Below are positions 18,203 to 27,522 of a DNA stretch of 64,000 bases, in pieces (the stretch's first letter is position 1; each line of letters starts with the position of its first letter). Source of the DNA: Pseudomonas sp. Irchel 3H7 (GTDB taxonomy: Bacteria; Pseudomonadota; Gammaproteobacteria; Pseudomonadales; Pseudomonadaceae); the NCBI RefSeq assembly GCF_900187605.1, contig NZ_FYEA01000005.1:124001-188000 (forward strand), written 5' to 3'. The notes under the pieces are model-generated. The model saw only the letters and a program-made list of their open reading frames with translations. It searched no databases and was not told where the DNA came from. The translations under genes and the position numbers were made by a program.

Positions 18203-18509
18203 CATCCAAATCATCAACGACGCCGAGGGCAACCCCGCCTTCGTCGTCATTCCCTACGCGCAGTACGTTGCGCAAAAAATGCAGCCCGACCTGATTCCCC
18301 ATGAGGTCGTCAGCCGGATGGTCGATGGGGCAACACCGATCCGTGCCTGGCGCGAACACCTCAACCTGACTCAGGAAGAAGTCGCCAAACGCATGGGTAT
18401 TTCGCAACCGGCGTTTGCTCAACAGGAAACGGTGTCCAAGCCACGTAAAGCGACACGCGAGAAAATTGCGTCGGCGTTCGGCATCACCGCCAATCAGCTT
18501 GAGCTGTAA
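18186..18509 (+). CDS. XRE family antitoxin
   Basis: Protein of 107 residues. The N-terminal part (IQIINDAEGNPAFVVIPYAQY) resembles the toxin-binding region of Phd/HigA-like antitoxins. The C-terminal part is a Cro/C1 helix-turn-helix (LTQEEVAKRMGISQPAFAQQE, about residues 60-80). It overlaps the toxin gene, and the operator upstream of the toxin is its likely target. Confidence 0.86.
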   Translation: MNAPTDIQIINDAEGNPAFVVIPYAQYVAQKMQPDLIPHEVVSRMVDGATPIRAWREHLNLTQEEVAKRMGISQPAFAQQETVSKPRKATREKIASAFGITANQLEL

Positions 18510-18538
18510 GCTGCCCCCTTCACTTCAAGGAATTCCCC

Positions 18539-18955
18539 ATGAACATCTGCGGCATCGAAATCAAAGGCAGCGAAGCAATCATCGCCGTGGCCGCTCTCGA
18601 CGGTTCGACCCTGAGCCACGTCCCCCTTGCCACCAAGAAAATCGCCCTTGAAGACGATGACGAGGCGGCCAACGTGAAGCTGTTCGCGGCGCAGGTGGCG
18701 TCGTTTGTGCGGGAGAACTCGGTTGATCGGATTGCGATCAAGAAACGCAGCAAGAAGGGTGAGTTTGCCGGCGGGCCGACGACGTTCAAGATTGAGGGGA
18801 TTTTGCAGTTGCTGGATGGTTGCGAGGTGACGTTGTTGTCGCCGCAGACGATCAATGCGCAGGCGAAGAAGCATAATTTCGAGCTGCCGGGGACGCTGAA
18901 CAAGTATCAGCATGAGGCTTACAAGGCAGCGTGTTCGGCGTTGCTGAAGAAGTAA
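18539..18955 (+). CDS. DUF3010 family protein
   Basis: Protein of 138 residues beginning MNICGIEIKGSEAIIAV and ending KYQHEAYKAACSALLKK, recognised as the DUF3010 family of unknown function. The start resembles the first strand of an RNase H-like/actin-like fold (short GIEIKGSEAI strand), which is inference. AAGGAA lies before the ATG. It follows the antitoxin by 29 bp, so read-through is possible. Confidence 0.8.
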   Translation: MNICGIEIKGSEAIIAVAALDGSTLSHVPLATKKIALEDDDEAANVKLFAAQVASFVRENSVDRIAIKKRSKKGEFAGGPTTFKIEGILQLLDGCEVTLLSPQTINAQAKKHNFELPGTLNKYQHEAYKAACSALLKK

Positions 18956-18980
18956 GCGTTTTTCAGACAATGAAGATCCC

Positions 18981-19073
18981 AATGTGGGAGCGAGCCTGCT
19001 CGCGAAAGCGGTGGATCAGTCAATCCTGTATTGACTGACACGCCGTCTTCGCGAGCAGGCTCGCTCCCACATT
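18981..19073. repeat. REP palindrome pair, family B
   Basis: Inverted pair of TGGGAGCGAGCCTGCTCGCG. Related copies are at 27441, 48880 and 58914. It lies between the convergent DUF3010 and cdhR genes. Confidence 0.9.
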
Positions 19074-19091
19074 GGTTTTGGGTGCATCCAT

Positions 19092-20036
19092 TCAGGCCTG
19101 GGCGGTACGCCGGTCTTCGCGAGGGCAGCGGGCGAAGCGGGCGCGGTAACTGCGGGTGAAGTAGGACGGGGACTCGAAGCCGCAGGCGATGCTCACTTCC
19201 AGCACGCTCATGTCGGTCTGGCGCAGTAACTGGCGGGCTTTTTCCAGGCGCAGACGCAGATAAAAATTGCTCGGCGTATCGTTCAGGTGCAACCGAAACA
19301 AGCGCTCCAGTTGCCGCCGCGTCACCTTGATCGATTCCGCCAATTGCAGCGTAGTCAGCGGCGGTTCGCTGTGCTGCTCCATCTCGCCAATCACATGAAC
19401 CAGTTTCTTGTTGCTGATGCCGTAACGCGTGGCGACTTCCATGCGCTGGTGGTCTTTGCGTGGACGAATGCGCCCCAGCACAAACTGCTCGCTGACCTGA
19501 ATCGCCAGTTGCGGCCCATGGGCCTGGGCGATCAGATCGAGCATTAGATCGATAGAAGCCGTACCGCCGGCCGAGGTGATTCGCCGGCGGTCGATCTCGA
19601 ACAGCTCCTGGGTCACGCTGAGTTGTGGATAAGATTCCTTGAAGGCATCGATGGCTTCCCAGTGCAGGGTCAGGCGATGGCCATCAAGCAGGCCCGCCTC
19701 AGCAAGGACGAAGCTGCCGGTGTCGATGGCGCCGAGGGTCACGCCTTCGTTGTCCAGCCGCCGCAACCAGTGTTCAAGGATTGGCGTGGCGAACTTCAGC
19801 GGTTCAAACCCGGCCACCACCAGCAGCGTCGCGCCTTTCTTCAGCGGGTCAAGCGCCGCGTCGGCGTTGACCGACATGCCATTGCTCGCCAGCACCGCCC
19901 CGCCGTCGGCGCTGAGCACATGCCAGCGATACAACTCGCCACGAAAGCGGTTGGCCACGCGCAGCGGTTCAATTGCAGAGATAAAGCCAATGGCGGAGAA
20001 CCCCGGCATCAGCAAGAAATAGAAATCCTGAGACAT
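19092..20036 (-). CDS. cdhR: Carnitine catabolism regulator CdhR
   Basis: AraC-family activator of 314 residues with a GATase1/DJ-1-like N-terminal domain (LLMPGFSAIGFISAIEPL, about 8-180) and a C-terminal AraC helix-turn-helix domain (IKVTRRQLERLFRLHL and SIACGFESPSYFTRSYR). It is the GlxA subtype. In P. aeruginosa CdhR activates caiX-cdhCAB in response to carnitine. Here it is divergent from caiX across 207 bp, which fits that role. Confidence 0.93.
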   Translation of the reverse strand: MSQDFYFLLMPGFSAIGFISAIEPLRVANRFRGELYRWHVLSADGGAVLASNGMSVNADAALDPLKKGATLLVVAGFEPLKFATPILEHWLRRLDNEGVTLGAIDTGSFVLAEAGLLDGHRLTLHWEAIDAFKESYPQLSVTQELFEIDRRRITSAGGTASIDLMLDLIAQAHGPQLAIQVSEQFVLGRIRPRKDHQRMEVATRYGISNKKLVHVIGEMEQHSEPPLTTLQLAESIKVTRRQLERLFRLHLNDTPSNFYLRLRLEKARQLLRQTDMSVLEVSIACGFESPSYFTRSYRARFARCPREDRRTAQA

Positions 20037-20243
20037 GTGCGCACTCGATTCGCGGGTAACGAAAGGGAGGGTAGCGTGGCTCGTTGATACGCCGATTGTC
20101 GTCGGCGTTCAAGCGCACAGGTCGCTACAGTGCAAATGCCAGTCGCCGCAGTGCGCTTTTACGGGGGCATAGCTGCGTAACTTGGCATCACCGGCGCGTC
20201 AGACGCCGGGAACCACAATAAACGACCTGCCGAGGAACCCGAC
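20037..20243. promoter_or_regulatory. Divergent cdhR/caiX promoter region
   Basis: This 207-bp gap is expected to hold the carnitine-responsive promoter bound by CdhR and GbdR. I see no repeat or open frame. I did not assign operator bases. Confidence 0.5.
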
Positions 20244-21188
20244 ATGAAACGACTGATCAGCAGCTGTGTTCTTGCACTCAGCGGTACCGCTTTCTTGAGC
20301 GCCAGCGTCATGGCGGCCGAACCCGCCTCATGCCAGAACGTGCGCATGGGCGTGGTCAACTGGACCGACGTGATCGCCACCAGTGCCATGACCCAGGTCC
20401 TGCTCGACGGCCTCGGCTACAACACCAAACAGACCAGCGCGTCCCAGCAAATCATCTTCGCCGGGATCCGCGATCAGCGCCTGGACCTGTTCCTCGGTTA
20501 CTGGAACCCGCTGATGACGCAGACCATTACCCCGTTCGTCGACGCCAATCAGGTCAAAGTCCTCGAAGCGCCGAGCCTGAAAGACGCCCGCGCGACCCTC
20601 GCGGTGCCGACTTATCTGGCCGACAAAGGCCTGAAAACCTTCGCCGACATCGCCAAGTTTGAAAAAGAACTGGGCGGCAAGATCTACGGCATCGAGCCAG
20701 GCTCGGGCGCCAACACGCAGATCAAGGCAATGATCGCCAAGAACCAGTTCGGTCTCGGCAAGTTCCAGTTGGTCGAATCCAGCGAAGCCGGGATGCTCGC
20801 TGCCGTCGACCGCGCCGTGCGCCGCAAAGAGGCCGTGGTGTTCTTCGGCTGGGCGCCGCACCCGATGAACGTCAACGTGCAGATGACGTATCTGACCGGC
20901 AGCGACGACGCCCTCGGCCCGAACGAAGGCATGGCCACGGTGTGGACCGTCACCGCGCCGAAATACGCCGAGCAGTGCCCGAACATCGGTCGCCTGCTGA
21001 CCAACCTGACGTTCACCGCCGAGGACGAGAGCCGGATGATGCAGCCGCTGCTCGATCACAAGGATGCTTTCGAATCGGCCAAGCAATGGCTCAAGGATCA
21101 CCCCGAAGACAAGCAGCGCTGGCTTGAGGGTGTGACCACGTTCGATGGCAAACCGGCCGCTGAAAACCTCCAGCTGACCAGCAAATAA
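20244..21188 (+). CDS. caiX: Carnitine-binding periplasmic protein CaiX
   Basis: OpuAC-type substrate-binding protein of 314 residues for a quaternary-amine ABC transporter. It has a signal peptide (cleavage likely after SVMA, residue 22 or so). It binds carnitine in P. aeruginosa and shares the CbcWV core transporter. The mature domain shows [16 protein letters not shown] and [15 protein letters not shown], whose Trp residues fit a quaternary-ammonium cage. GAGGAA precedes the start. It is the first gene of the carnitine operon. Confidence 0.92.
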   Translation: MKRLISSCVLALSGTAFLSASVMAAEPASCQNVRMGVVNWTDVIATSAMTQVLLDGLGYNTKQTSASQQIIFAGIRDQRLDLFLGYWNPLMTQTITPFVDANQVKVLEAPSLKDARATLAVPTYLADKGLKTFADIAKFEKELGGKIYGIEPGSGANTQIKAMIAKNQFGLGKFQLVESSEAGMLAAVDRAVRRKEAVVFFGWAPHPMNVNVQMTYLTGSDDALGPNEGMATVWTVTAPKYAEQCPNIGRLLTNLTFTAEDESRMMQPLLDHKDAFESAKQWLKDHPEDKQRWLEGVTTFDGKPAAENLQLTSK

Positions 21189-21297
21189 CCCTCTATTGAA
21201 AAACCCGCTCTCCCAGATGGGAGAGGCAAATGAACCACGCTTCGCAGCCCCGAACAGGGCTGCGGACAGACCCATCACGCCTGAAGGAAACCGCACC

Positions 21298-22185
21298 ATG
21301 AACCACGACGTCATCATCACCTGCGCACTCACCGGTGCTGGCGACACGACCGCCAAGAGCCCCCACGTGCCGGTCACCCCGAAACAGATCGCTGCGGCGG
21401 CTGTGGAAGCGGCCAAGGCTGGCGCCACGGTTGTGCACTGCCATGTGCGCGATCCGCAGACCGGCAAGTTCAGCCGCGACGTGGCGCTGTACCGCGAAGT
21501 GATGGAGCGCATTCGCGAGGCGGACGTCGACATCATCGTCAACCTCACCGCTGGTATGGGCGGCGACCTGGAAATCGGCGCCGGCGAGAACCCGATGGAG
21601 TTCGGTCCGAACACCGATCTGGTCGGCCCGCTGACCCGTCTCGCCCACGTTGAAGAGTTGCTGCCGGAAATCTGCACCCTCGATTGCGGCACGCTGAACT
21701 TCGGCGATGGCGACACCATTTACGTCTCGACCCCGGCGCAATTGCGCGCCGGCGCCAAGCGCATCACCGAGCTGGGCGTGAAAGCCGAGCTGGAAATTTT
21801 CGACACCGGTCACCTGTGGTTCGCCAAGCAGATGATCAAGGAAGGTTTGCTCGATAACCCGCTGTTCCAGTTATGCCTGGGCATTCCGTGGGGCGCCCCG
21901 GCGGACACCACCACCATGAAAGCCATGGTCGATAACTTGCCGGCGGATGCGGTGTGGGCCGGGTTCGGGATTGGCCGGATGCAGATGCCAATGGCGGCGC
22001 AAGCGGTGCTGCTCGGCGGCAACGTGCGGGTCGGGCTGGAAGACAACCTGTGGCTGGACAAGGGTGTGCTGGCGACCAACGGCCAATTGGTCGAACGCGC
22101 CACCGAGATCCTCAGCCGCCTCGGCGCGCGCGTGCTGACCCCGGCAGAGGGCCGCAAAAAGATGGGCCTGACCCAGCGCGGTTAA
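21298..22185 (+). CDS. cdhC: 3-dehydrocarnitine cleavage enzyme CdhC (BKACE)
   Basis: Beta-keto acid cleavage enzyme of 295 residues (DUF849/BKACE), converting 3-dehydrocarnitine and acetyl-CoA to betainyl-CoA and acetoacetate. The zinc-binding [11 protein letters not shown] motif is at about residues 45-55, and the family features [10 protein letters not shown] and [11 protein letters not shown] follow. AAGGAA lies before the ATG. The longer upstream frame begins in a repeat, so it is not used. Confidence 0.93.
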   Translation: MNHDVIITCALTGAGDTTAKSPHVPVTPKQIAAAAVEAAKAGATVVHCHVRDPQTGKFSRDVALYREVMERIREADVDIIVNLTAGMGGDLEIGAGENPMEFGPNTDLVGPLTRLAHVEELLPEICTLDCGTLNFGDGDTIYVSTPAQLRAGAKRITELGVKAELEIFDTGHLWFAKQMIKEGLLDNPLFQLCLGIPWGAPADTTTMKAMVDNLPADAVWAGFGIGRMQMPMAAQAVLLGGNVRVGLEDNLWLDKGVLATNGQLVERATEILSRLGARVLTPAEGRKKMGLTQRG

Positions 22186-22230
22186 CCCTCAGCTCAAAAA
22201 ACGGGGCTCTGACTGCCCCCCAAATTTCAC

Positions 22231-22324
22231 CTGTAGGAGCTGCCGAAGGCTGCGATCTTTTGATTTTGTTTCTCAAGATCAAGATCAAGATCAAAAGATC
22301 GCAGCCTTCGGCAGCTCCTACAGG
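22231..22324. repeat. REP palindrome pair, family A, inside the carnitine operon
   Basis: Inverted pair in the 164-bp cdhC-cdhA gap. The spacer contains a short AAGATC triplet repeat. It would form a hairpin in the operon mRNA between two co-directional genes. Confidence 0.9.
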
Positions 22325-22349
22325 GATTACTTTCCACGGGAAAATTCCT

Positions 22350-23315
22350 ATGAGCTTTATCACCGAAATCAAAACCTTCGCTGCGCTGGGCAGCGGTGTC
22401 ATCGGCAGCGGCTGGGTGGCCCGTGCCCTCGCCCATGGCCTCGACGTGGTGGCCTGGGACCCGGCGCCCGGTGCCGAAGCGGCACTGCGCAAACGCGTGG
22501 CCAATGCCTGGGGCGCGCTGGAGAAAAACGGTCTGGCGCCGGGCGCTTCGCAGGATCGTCTGCGCTTCGTCGCGACCATCGAAGAATGCGTGCGCGATGC
22601 CGACTTCATTCAAGAAAGCGCCCCGGAACGTCTGGAGCTGAAACTTGATCTGCACAGCAAAATCAGCGCAGCGGCCAAGCCAAATGCGTTGATTGGTTCG
22701 AGCACTTCGGGGCTGTTGCCGAGCGAGTTCTACGAGAGTTCGACGCATCCGGAACGCTGCGTGGTCGGCCACCCGTTCAACCCGGTTTATCTGTTGCCGC
22801 TGGTGGAAGTGGTCGGTGGCAAGAACACCGCGCCGGAAGCTGTGCAGGCGGCCATGAAGGTTTATGAGTCCCTCGGCATGCGCCCGTTGCACGTACGCAA
22901 GGAAGTGCCCGGTTTTATCGCCGACCGCTTGCTCGAAGCGCTGTGGCGTGAGGCATTGCACTTGGTTAACGACGGTGTCGCGACCACTGGCGAGATCGAT
23001 GATGCGATCCGTTTTGGCGCCGGGTTGCGCTGGTCGTTCATGGGTACGTTCCTCACTTACACGCTGGCTGGGGGTGACGCAGGCATGCGCCACTTCATGT
23101 CGCAATTCGGCCCGGCGTTGCAGTTGCCGTGGACGTATCTGCCGGCGCCGGAGCTGACTGACAAGTTGATTGATGATGTGGTCGATGGCACCAGTGATCA
23201 GCTCGGTCGTCACAGCATTTCGGCGCTGGAGCGCTATCGTGATGATTGCTTGCTGGCGGTGCTGGAGGCGGTGAAGAGCACCAAGGAGAAGCATGGGATG
23301 AGTTTCAGCGAGTGA
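22350..23315 (+). CDS. cdhA: L-carnitine dehydrogenase
   Basis: NAD-dependent dehydrogenase of 321 residues oxidising L-carnitine to 3-dehydrocarnitine. It belongs to the 3-hydroxyacyl-CoA dehydrogenase fold, with the dinucleotide motif [16 protein letters not shown] at residues 11-26. The catalytic-domain motif [19 protein letters not shown] is also present. The start is set at [10 protein letters not shown]; the upstream in-frame sequence is repeat-derived. The ribosome-binding site is weak, so coupling to the upstream gene is possible. Confidence 0.93.
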   Translation: MSFITEIKTFAALGSGVIGSGWVARALAHGLDVVAWDPAPGAEAALRKRVANAWGALEKNGLAPGASQDRLRFVATIEECVRDADFIQESAPERLELKLDLHSKISAAAKPNALIGSSTSGLLPSEFYESSTHPERCVVGHPFNPVYLLPLVEVVGGKNTAPEAVQAAMKVYESLGMRPLHVRKEVPGFIADRLLEALWREALHLVNDGVATTGEIDDAIRFGAGLRWSFMGTFLTYTLAGGDAGMRHFMSQFGPALQLPWTYLPAPELTDKLIDDVVDGTSDQLGRHSISALERYRDDCLLAVLEAVKSTKEKHGMSFSE

Positions 23316-23337
23316 TGTGTCTGGCATGACATCGCTG

Positions 23338-23499
23338 CCCTCACCCTAGCCCTCTCCCGGGGGGAGAGGGAACTGACCGTGGTGTTTTTGCGAGCTACGC
23401 CGATTTGCACTACTGAGTCGAACTCAAGACTTGAAAGACTTGAAGATCTGCTCCCTTTCCCCCTCGCCCCCCTTGGGGGAGAGGGCTGGGGTGAGGGGG
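23338..23499. repeat. Family E palindromic repeats, inside the carnitine operon
   Basis: Outer arms around CCCTCACCCTAGCCCTCTCC and its inverted counterpart enclose about 100 bp between cdhA and cdhB. No open frame is supported. Confidence 0.85.
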
Positions 23500-23543
23500 C
23501 AGCTCTTGATCTTAACGACCCGCCAACTGCCGGAACCCAAACC

Positions 23544-24020
23544 ATGCCCCACCTCACCACCTACCAAACCAAAGTCATCCTCGACTGGGTCGACTACAAC
23601 GGCCACCTGCGCGACGCCTTCTACTTGCTGATTTTCAGCTACGCCACCGACGCCCTGATGGACCGCCTCGGCATGGACAGCAACCACCGCGAAGCCAGCG
23701 GCCACTCGCTGTTCACCCTCGAACTGCACCTCAATTATCTGCACGAAGTGAAGCTCGACACCGAGGTCGAAGTGCACACGCAAATCATCGGTCACGACAG
23801 CAAACGTCTGCACCTCTATCACAGCCTGCACAAGGTCGGTGATGCGCAAGAGCTGGCCGGCAACGAACAGATGCTGCTGCACGTCGACCTCGCCGGCCCG
23901 CGCTCGGCGCTGTTCAGCCCGGACACCTTGAACCGCCTGCAAGACATCATCGCCGAGCAGAAAGACTTGCCCGCTCCCGCTTACATCGGCCGCGTCATCG
24001 CGCTGCCACCTGCAAGGTAA
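23544..24020 (+). CDS. cdhB: Betainyl-CoA thioesterase CdhB
   Basis: Hot-dog fold thioesterase of 158 residues. The 4-hydroxybenzoyl-CoA thioesterase-like signature is VDYNGHLRDAFYLL (about residues 16-29). It releases glycine betaine from betainyl-CoA, linking carnitine breakdown to the gbc/dgc pathway. The start MPHLTTYQTK is the first one after the repeat block. It is 24 bp upstream of the hydroxylase gene. Confidence 0.9.
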   Translation: MPHLTTYQTKVILDWVDYNGHLRDAFYLLIFSYATDALMDRLGMDSNHREASGHSLFTLELHLNYLHEVKLDTEVEVHTQIIGHDSKRLHLYHSLHKVGDAQELAGNEQMLLHVDLAGPRSALFSPDTLNRLQDIIAEQKDLPAPAYIGRVIALPPAR

Positions 24021-24044
24021 ATCCATCAATCGCAAGGAGCCGCT

Positions 24045-25208
24045 ATGAACACCGCTGCCGCTGTTGCCGATTTCCGTACTTATCCGTTGATCAGCGCGCT
24101 AAGCGGCGTGCAGACCCTGGCGGATCGCGTTGCCATCGCCTGGGCTGACGGTCGCGTCAGCCCGTTTCACCATGTCTGGTTGCGGGACAATTGCCCGTGC
24201 CCGAAGTGCGTCTACAACGTCACCCGCGAACAGGTGTTCGAGATTGTCGACGCCGCTGAAGACCTCAAGCCTGTCGCCGCGCATATCGATACTGACGGCT
24301 GCCTGCGCATTGACTGGCAGGACGGCCACCTCAGCCGCTTCGATCCCGGTTGGTTACGCGCACACGCCTACGACGATGATTCCCGCGCCGAACGTCTGGC
24401 GGGCAAACCCAAGTCTTACCTGTGGCACAGCGATTTGCAGTTGCCGGTGTTCGACTATTCGGCACTGATGAACGACAACGCCACCCTGCTGCAATGGATG
24501 ATCGCCATTCGCGACATTGGCCTGACGCAGGTGCGCGGTGTGCCCACTGAACCCGGCTCGCTGAAACTCATCGCGCAGCGCATTTCATTCATCCGCGAGA
24601 GCAACTTCGGCGTGCTGTTCAACGTGCAATCCAAAGCCGATGCCGAAAGCAATGCCTACACCGCTTTCAACCTGCCCTTGCACACGGATCTGCCAACTCG
24701 CGAGCTGCAACCGGGGCTGCAATTTCTGCATTGCCTGGTAAACGCCGCCGAGGGTGGCGAGAGTATTTTTGTCGATGGCTTTGCGATTGCCGATGCGTTG
24801 CGCAGTGAAGACCCGGCGTCGTTTCAGGCCTTGTGTGAAATCCCGGTGGAGTTTCGCAACAAGGACCGCCACAGCGACTATCGCTGCCTGGCGCCGATCA
24901 TTGCGTTGGATGCCTTGGGACGCGTGACGGAGATTCGTATGGCGAACTTTCTGCGCGGCGCGTTTGATACGTCGGTGGAGCAGATGCCGGTGCTGTATCG
25001 GGCTTATCGGCGGTTTATTGCGATGACCCGTGAGCCACGGTTTCGGCTCATGCAAAGGCTCAATCCCGGTGAGCTTTGGTGCTTCGATAACCGCCGCACC
25101 TTGCATGCGCGCAATGCGTTTGACCCGGCGACCGGGGCACGGCATTTTCAGGGTTGCTATGTCGATCGGGATGAGTTGTTGTCGCGGATTCTGGTGTTGC
25201 AGCGCTAG
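24045..25208 (+). CDS. Gamma-butyrobetaine dioxygenase
   Basis: Fe(II)/2-oxoglutarate dioxygenase of 387 residues, hydroxylating gamma-butyrobetaine to L-carnitine. An N-terminal zinc site CPCPKCVYN lies at about 46-54. The TauD-fold iron ligands are HTD in PLHTDLPTRE and the distal His in RRTLHARNAF. The length matches Pseudomonas GBBH (about 383). AAGGAG precedes the start. As the last gene of the carnitine operon, it allows butyrobetaine to feed the pathway. Confidence 0.93.
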   Translation: MNTAAAVADFRTYPLISALSGVQTLADRVAIAWADGRVSPFHHVWLRDNCPCPKCVYNVTREQVFEIVDAAEDLKPVAAHIDTDGCLRIDWQDGHLSRFDPGWLRAHAYDDDSRAERLAGKPKSYLWHSDLQLPVFDYSALMNDNATLLQWMIAIRDIGLTQVRGVPTEPGSLKLIAQRISFIRESNFGVLFNVQSKADAESNAYTAFNLPLHTDLPTRELQPGLQFLHCLVNAAEGGESIFVDGFAIADALRSEDPASFQALCEIPVEFRNKDRHSDYRCLAPIIALDALGRVTEIRMANFLRGAFDTSVEQMPVLYRAYRRFIAMTREPRFRLMQRLNPGELWCFDNRRTLHARNAFDPATGARHFQGCYVDRDELLSRILVLQR

Positions 25209-25215
25209 ACCATAA

Positions 25216-25287
25216 AAAGATCGCAGCCTTCGGCAGCTCCTACAGGGAAATGCATTCCAATGCAGGAGCTGCCGAAGGCTGCGATCT
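25216..25287. repeat. REP palindrome pair, family A
   Basis: Short inverted pair directly after the dioxygenase stop codon. Confidence 0.9.
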
Positions 25288-25302
25288 CTGCTTTTCAGCA
25301 GG

Positions 25303-25342
25303 CAAAAAAAGCCCCGATACCAGCCGTGACTGGATCGGGGCT
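25303..25342 (-). terminator. Intrinsic terminator reading leftward
   Basis: Stem AGCCCCGAT/ATCGGGGCT with inner CCAG/CTGG. It is followed, in the minus direction, by seven uridines (the A run 25304-25310 on the plus strand). No annotated minus-strand gene ends here. It may terminate an unannotated small RNA from 25343-25540, or antisense transcription. Confidence 0.6.
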
Positions 25343-25552
25343 CAAGCTACTGTTGAGGAGCTGCCGTGCGAGGGTGACCAAACCTTCGTGTTGCAAGCTG
25401 AGTTCAGTGTGCCCACTCCCTTGAGCGGCAAGTTAGCCGAAAACGACCTGTTCATAGCCGTCGCAGCCACTGCGACAAAACGCCCTTGCCGTGCCCCGGC
25501 GTGGCTACCAGAATCGAGCCACGACCTCCGTTATTGAAGAAGGATGCGCGTC

Positions 25553-25816
25553 ATGATGTATGCCGATTTGATCGATCAGGAAGATTTGTTGGGCCAGCTC
25601 AAGGCGTTGGGTATTCAAGTACCCAGTGGCACGACCGCCGATCAGGCCTGCGAGTGCGCGGTGCGCGGTCTGGATAATGTGCGCGCGTTTGAACTGCGCA
25701 AGATGGTCAAGGACATGTACACCAGCGGCGCCAGCATCCAGCCGGCGGTGCGGCAGGCGATCGACAAGCAGTTGTTGCCGGCATTGGCGGACTTCCAGCA
25801 AAGCCATAGCGCCTGA
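25553..25816 (+). CDS. Small conserved-looking protein upstream of gbdR
   Basis: Predicted 87-residue soluble protein, MMYADLIDQEDLLGQLKALG onward. It is helical, with no signal peptide. AAGGA lies 9 bases before ATG 25553, whereas the ATG at 25544 is too close to it. I do not recognise a named family. It is convergent with gbdR across a REP pair. Confidence 0.7.
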   Translation: MMYADLIDQEDLLGQLKALGIQVPSGTTADQACECAVRGLDNVRAFELRKMVKDMYTSGASIQPAVRQAIDKQLLPALADFQQSHSA

Positions 25817-25821
25817 CAGCA

Positions 25822-25902
25822 GATCAAAAGATCGCAGCCTTCGGCAGCTCCTACATTGGAACGCATATCCCTGTAGGAGCTGCCGCAGGCTGCGATCTTT
25901 TG
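25822..25902. repeat. REP palindrome pair, family A
   Basis: Inverted pair that fills the convergent gap between the small gene and gbdR. Confidence 0.9.
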
Positions 25903-25904
25903 CC

Positions 25905-27008
25905 TTACAGCCTTACGCTGGCAAACGTCGATTCATTACGCGCCTGACTCAACGCCGACATCGGCCCCGACAGCGGCGACATCACGATTGCCTGCGGGAG
26001 CGGCAGCATCGCCACTTGCTGGGTGGTGTTGGAGCCTACGCGCTCGTCACGCGGCGGAATGCCGAAGTATTCGCGATAGCACTTGGAGAAGTGCGGCGTC
26101 GAGACGAAACCACACACCGACGCCACTTCGATGATCGACATCGGCGTTTGCTTGAGCAATTGCCGGGCGCGGATCAGACGCAGCTTCAAGTAATAGCGCG
26201 ACGGCGAGCAGTGCAGGTATTTCTGGAACAACCGCTCCAGCTGTCGACGCGACACAGCGACGTACACCGCCAATTCATCGAGGTCGATCGGCTCTTCGAG
26301 GTTGGCTTCCATCAGCGCGACGATTTCCTGCAGCTTCGGCTGATTGGTGCCGAGCATGTGCTTGAGCGGCACACGCTGGTGATCCTGCTCGTTGCGGATG
26401 CGTTCGTAGACGAACATTTCCGAGATCGCGGCGGACAGCTCGCGACCATGATCGCGGCTGATCAGGTGCAGCATCATGTCCAGCGGCGCGGTGCCGCCGG
26501 AGCTGGTGAAACGGTTACGGTCGAGGGTGAACAAGCGAGTGCTCATGGCCACGCGCGGGAAAGCTTCCTGCATCGCCGCCAGACATTCCCAGTGCACGCT
26601 GCAATCGAAACCGTCGAGCAGGCCAGCGCAGGCCAGCGCCCAACTGCCGGTGCACACGGCGCCAAGGCGCTTGGACTGACGCGCCTGGCTTTGCAGCCAG
26701 GAAACGTGTTCACGAGTCACGGTACGCTGAATGCCGATACCGCCGCAGACAATCACGGTGTCCAGCGGTGGCGCTTTGTGCATGGACGCGTCGGGAGTGA
26801 TTTGCAGACCGTCACTGGCCCACACTTGGCCACCATCAACGGTGAGGGTGCTCCAGCGATACAGCTCGCGACCGGACAATTGGTTGGCCATGCGTAGAGG
26901 TTCTACTGCGGAGGCCAGAGAAATCAGCGTGAAATTGTCCAGCAGCAGAAAGCCGATGGATTGAGGCGCACGGTTCTGGGGTTGGGCCCCGGAGTTGAAC
27001 GACGTCAT
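25905..27008 (-). CDS. gbdR: Glycine betaine/dimethylglycine regulator GbdR
   Basis: AraC-family activator of 367 residues of the GlxA type. It has a DJ-1-like sensor domain (GFLLLDNFTLISLASAVEPL, about 18-200) and a C-terminal DNA-binding domain (VAVSRRQLERLFQKYL and ASVCGFVSTPHFSKCYR). GbdR activates gbcA, gbcB, dgc, sox and cbcXWV genes in P. aeruginosa. AGGAG precedes the start. Its position between the carnitine locus and sdaB-cbcXWV matches that organisation. Confidence 0.94.
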   Translation of the reverse strand: MTSFNSGAQPQNRAPQSIGFLLLDNFTLISLASAVEPLRMANQLSGRELYRWSTLTVDGGQVWASDGLQITPDASMHKAPPLDTVIVCGGIGIQRTVTREHVSWLQSQARQSKRLGAVCTGSWALACAGLLDGFDCSVHWECLAAMQEAFPRVAMSTRLFTLDRNRFTSSGGTAPLDMMLHLISRDHGRELSAAISEMFVYERIRNEQDHQRVPLKHMLGTNQPKLQEIVALMEANLEEPIDLDELAVYVAVSRRQLERLFQKYLHCSPSRYYLKLRLIRARQLLKQTPMSIIEVASVCGFVSTPHFSKCYREYFGIPPRDERVGSNTTQQVAMLPLPQAIVMSPLSGPMSALSQARNESTFASVRL

Positions 27009-27440
27009 CGCGGTATCTCCTCACACAAAGCGGGTGATGGCCTCAGGCGGAGGCTCTTGTTATTGCCAGCGTTCTCGCGTGGGAGACGGGCTTTGTTATG
27101 ACAGAGCAATTGCCATGCCTAAAATTGGATGGCCGTTCAATAACTCCTGAAAACGACGTCGCGACGTGTCTATACGAGACGTCCGACAAAAGGTATTTCG
27201 AAGTGCCATCAGCGTGGCTGAAAGCCCTGCCCCGCAGCGTGTGAGCAAATCGGTAGCACTTGTGGGAACTGGCCTGCGCGCGGTTTGAGGGGAGTGTCAC
27301 CGCAAGCACGGGTGACGGACGGTCAGGGCGCGGATCGTATGTAACAGGTGGGAAAGACTCTTATCTGTTTGCGACGCGCTAAAAGGTGGCGTGATTTATT
27401 GTCCGTGTTCACTTGGTGAGCAGTTTTGACTGGTCTGACG
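27009..27440. promoter_or_regulatory. Upstream region of gbdR
   Basis: Non-coding stretch of about 430 bp between gbdR and sdaB (both minus strand). It should carry the gbdR promoter. I see no convincing open frame; small frames here lack codon bias. Confidence 0.4.
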
Positions 27441-27508
27441 CTATCGCGAGCAGGCTCACTCCTACAATTGGAATGCGTTCCCCTGTAGGAGTGAGCCTGC
27501 TCGCGATT
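27441..27508. repeat. REP palindrome pair, family B
   Basis: Inverted pair of CTATCGCGAGCAGGCTCACT just past the sdaB stop. Confidence 0.9.
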
Positions 27509-27522
27509 GGGGCAACGCGGTC

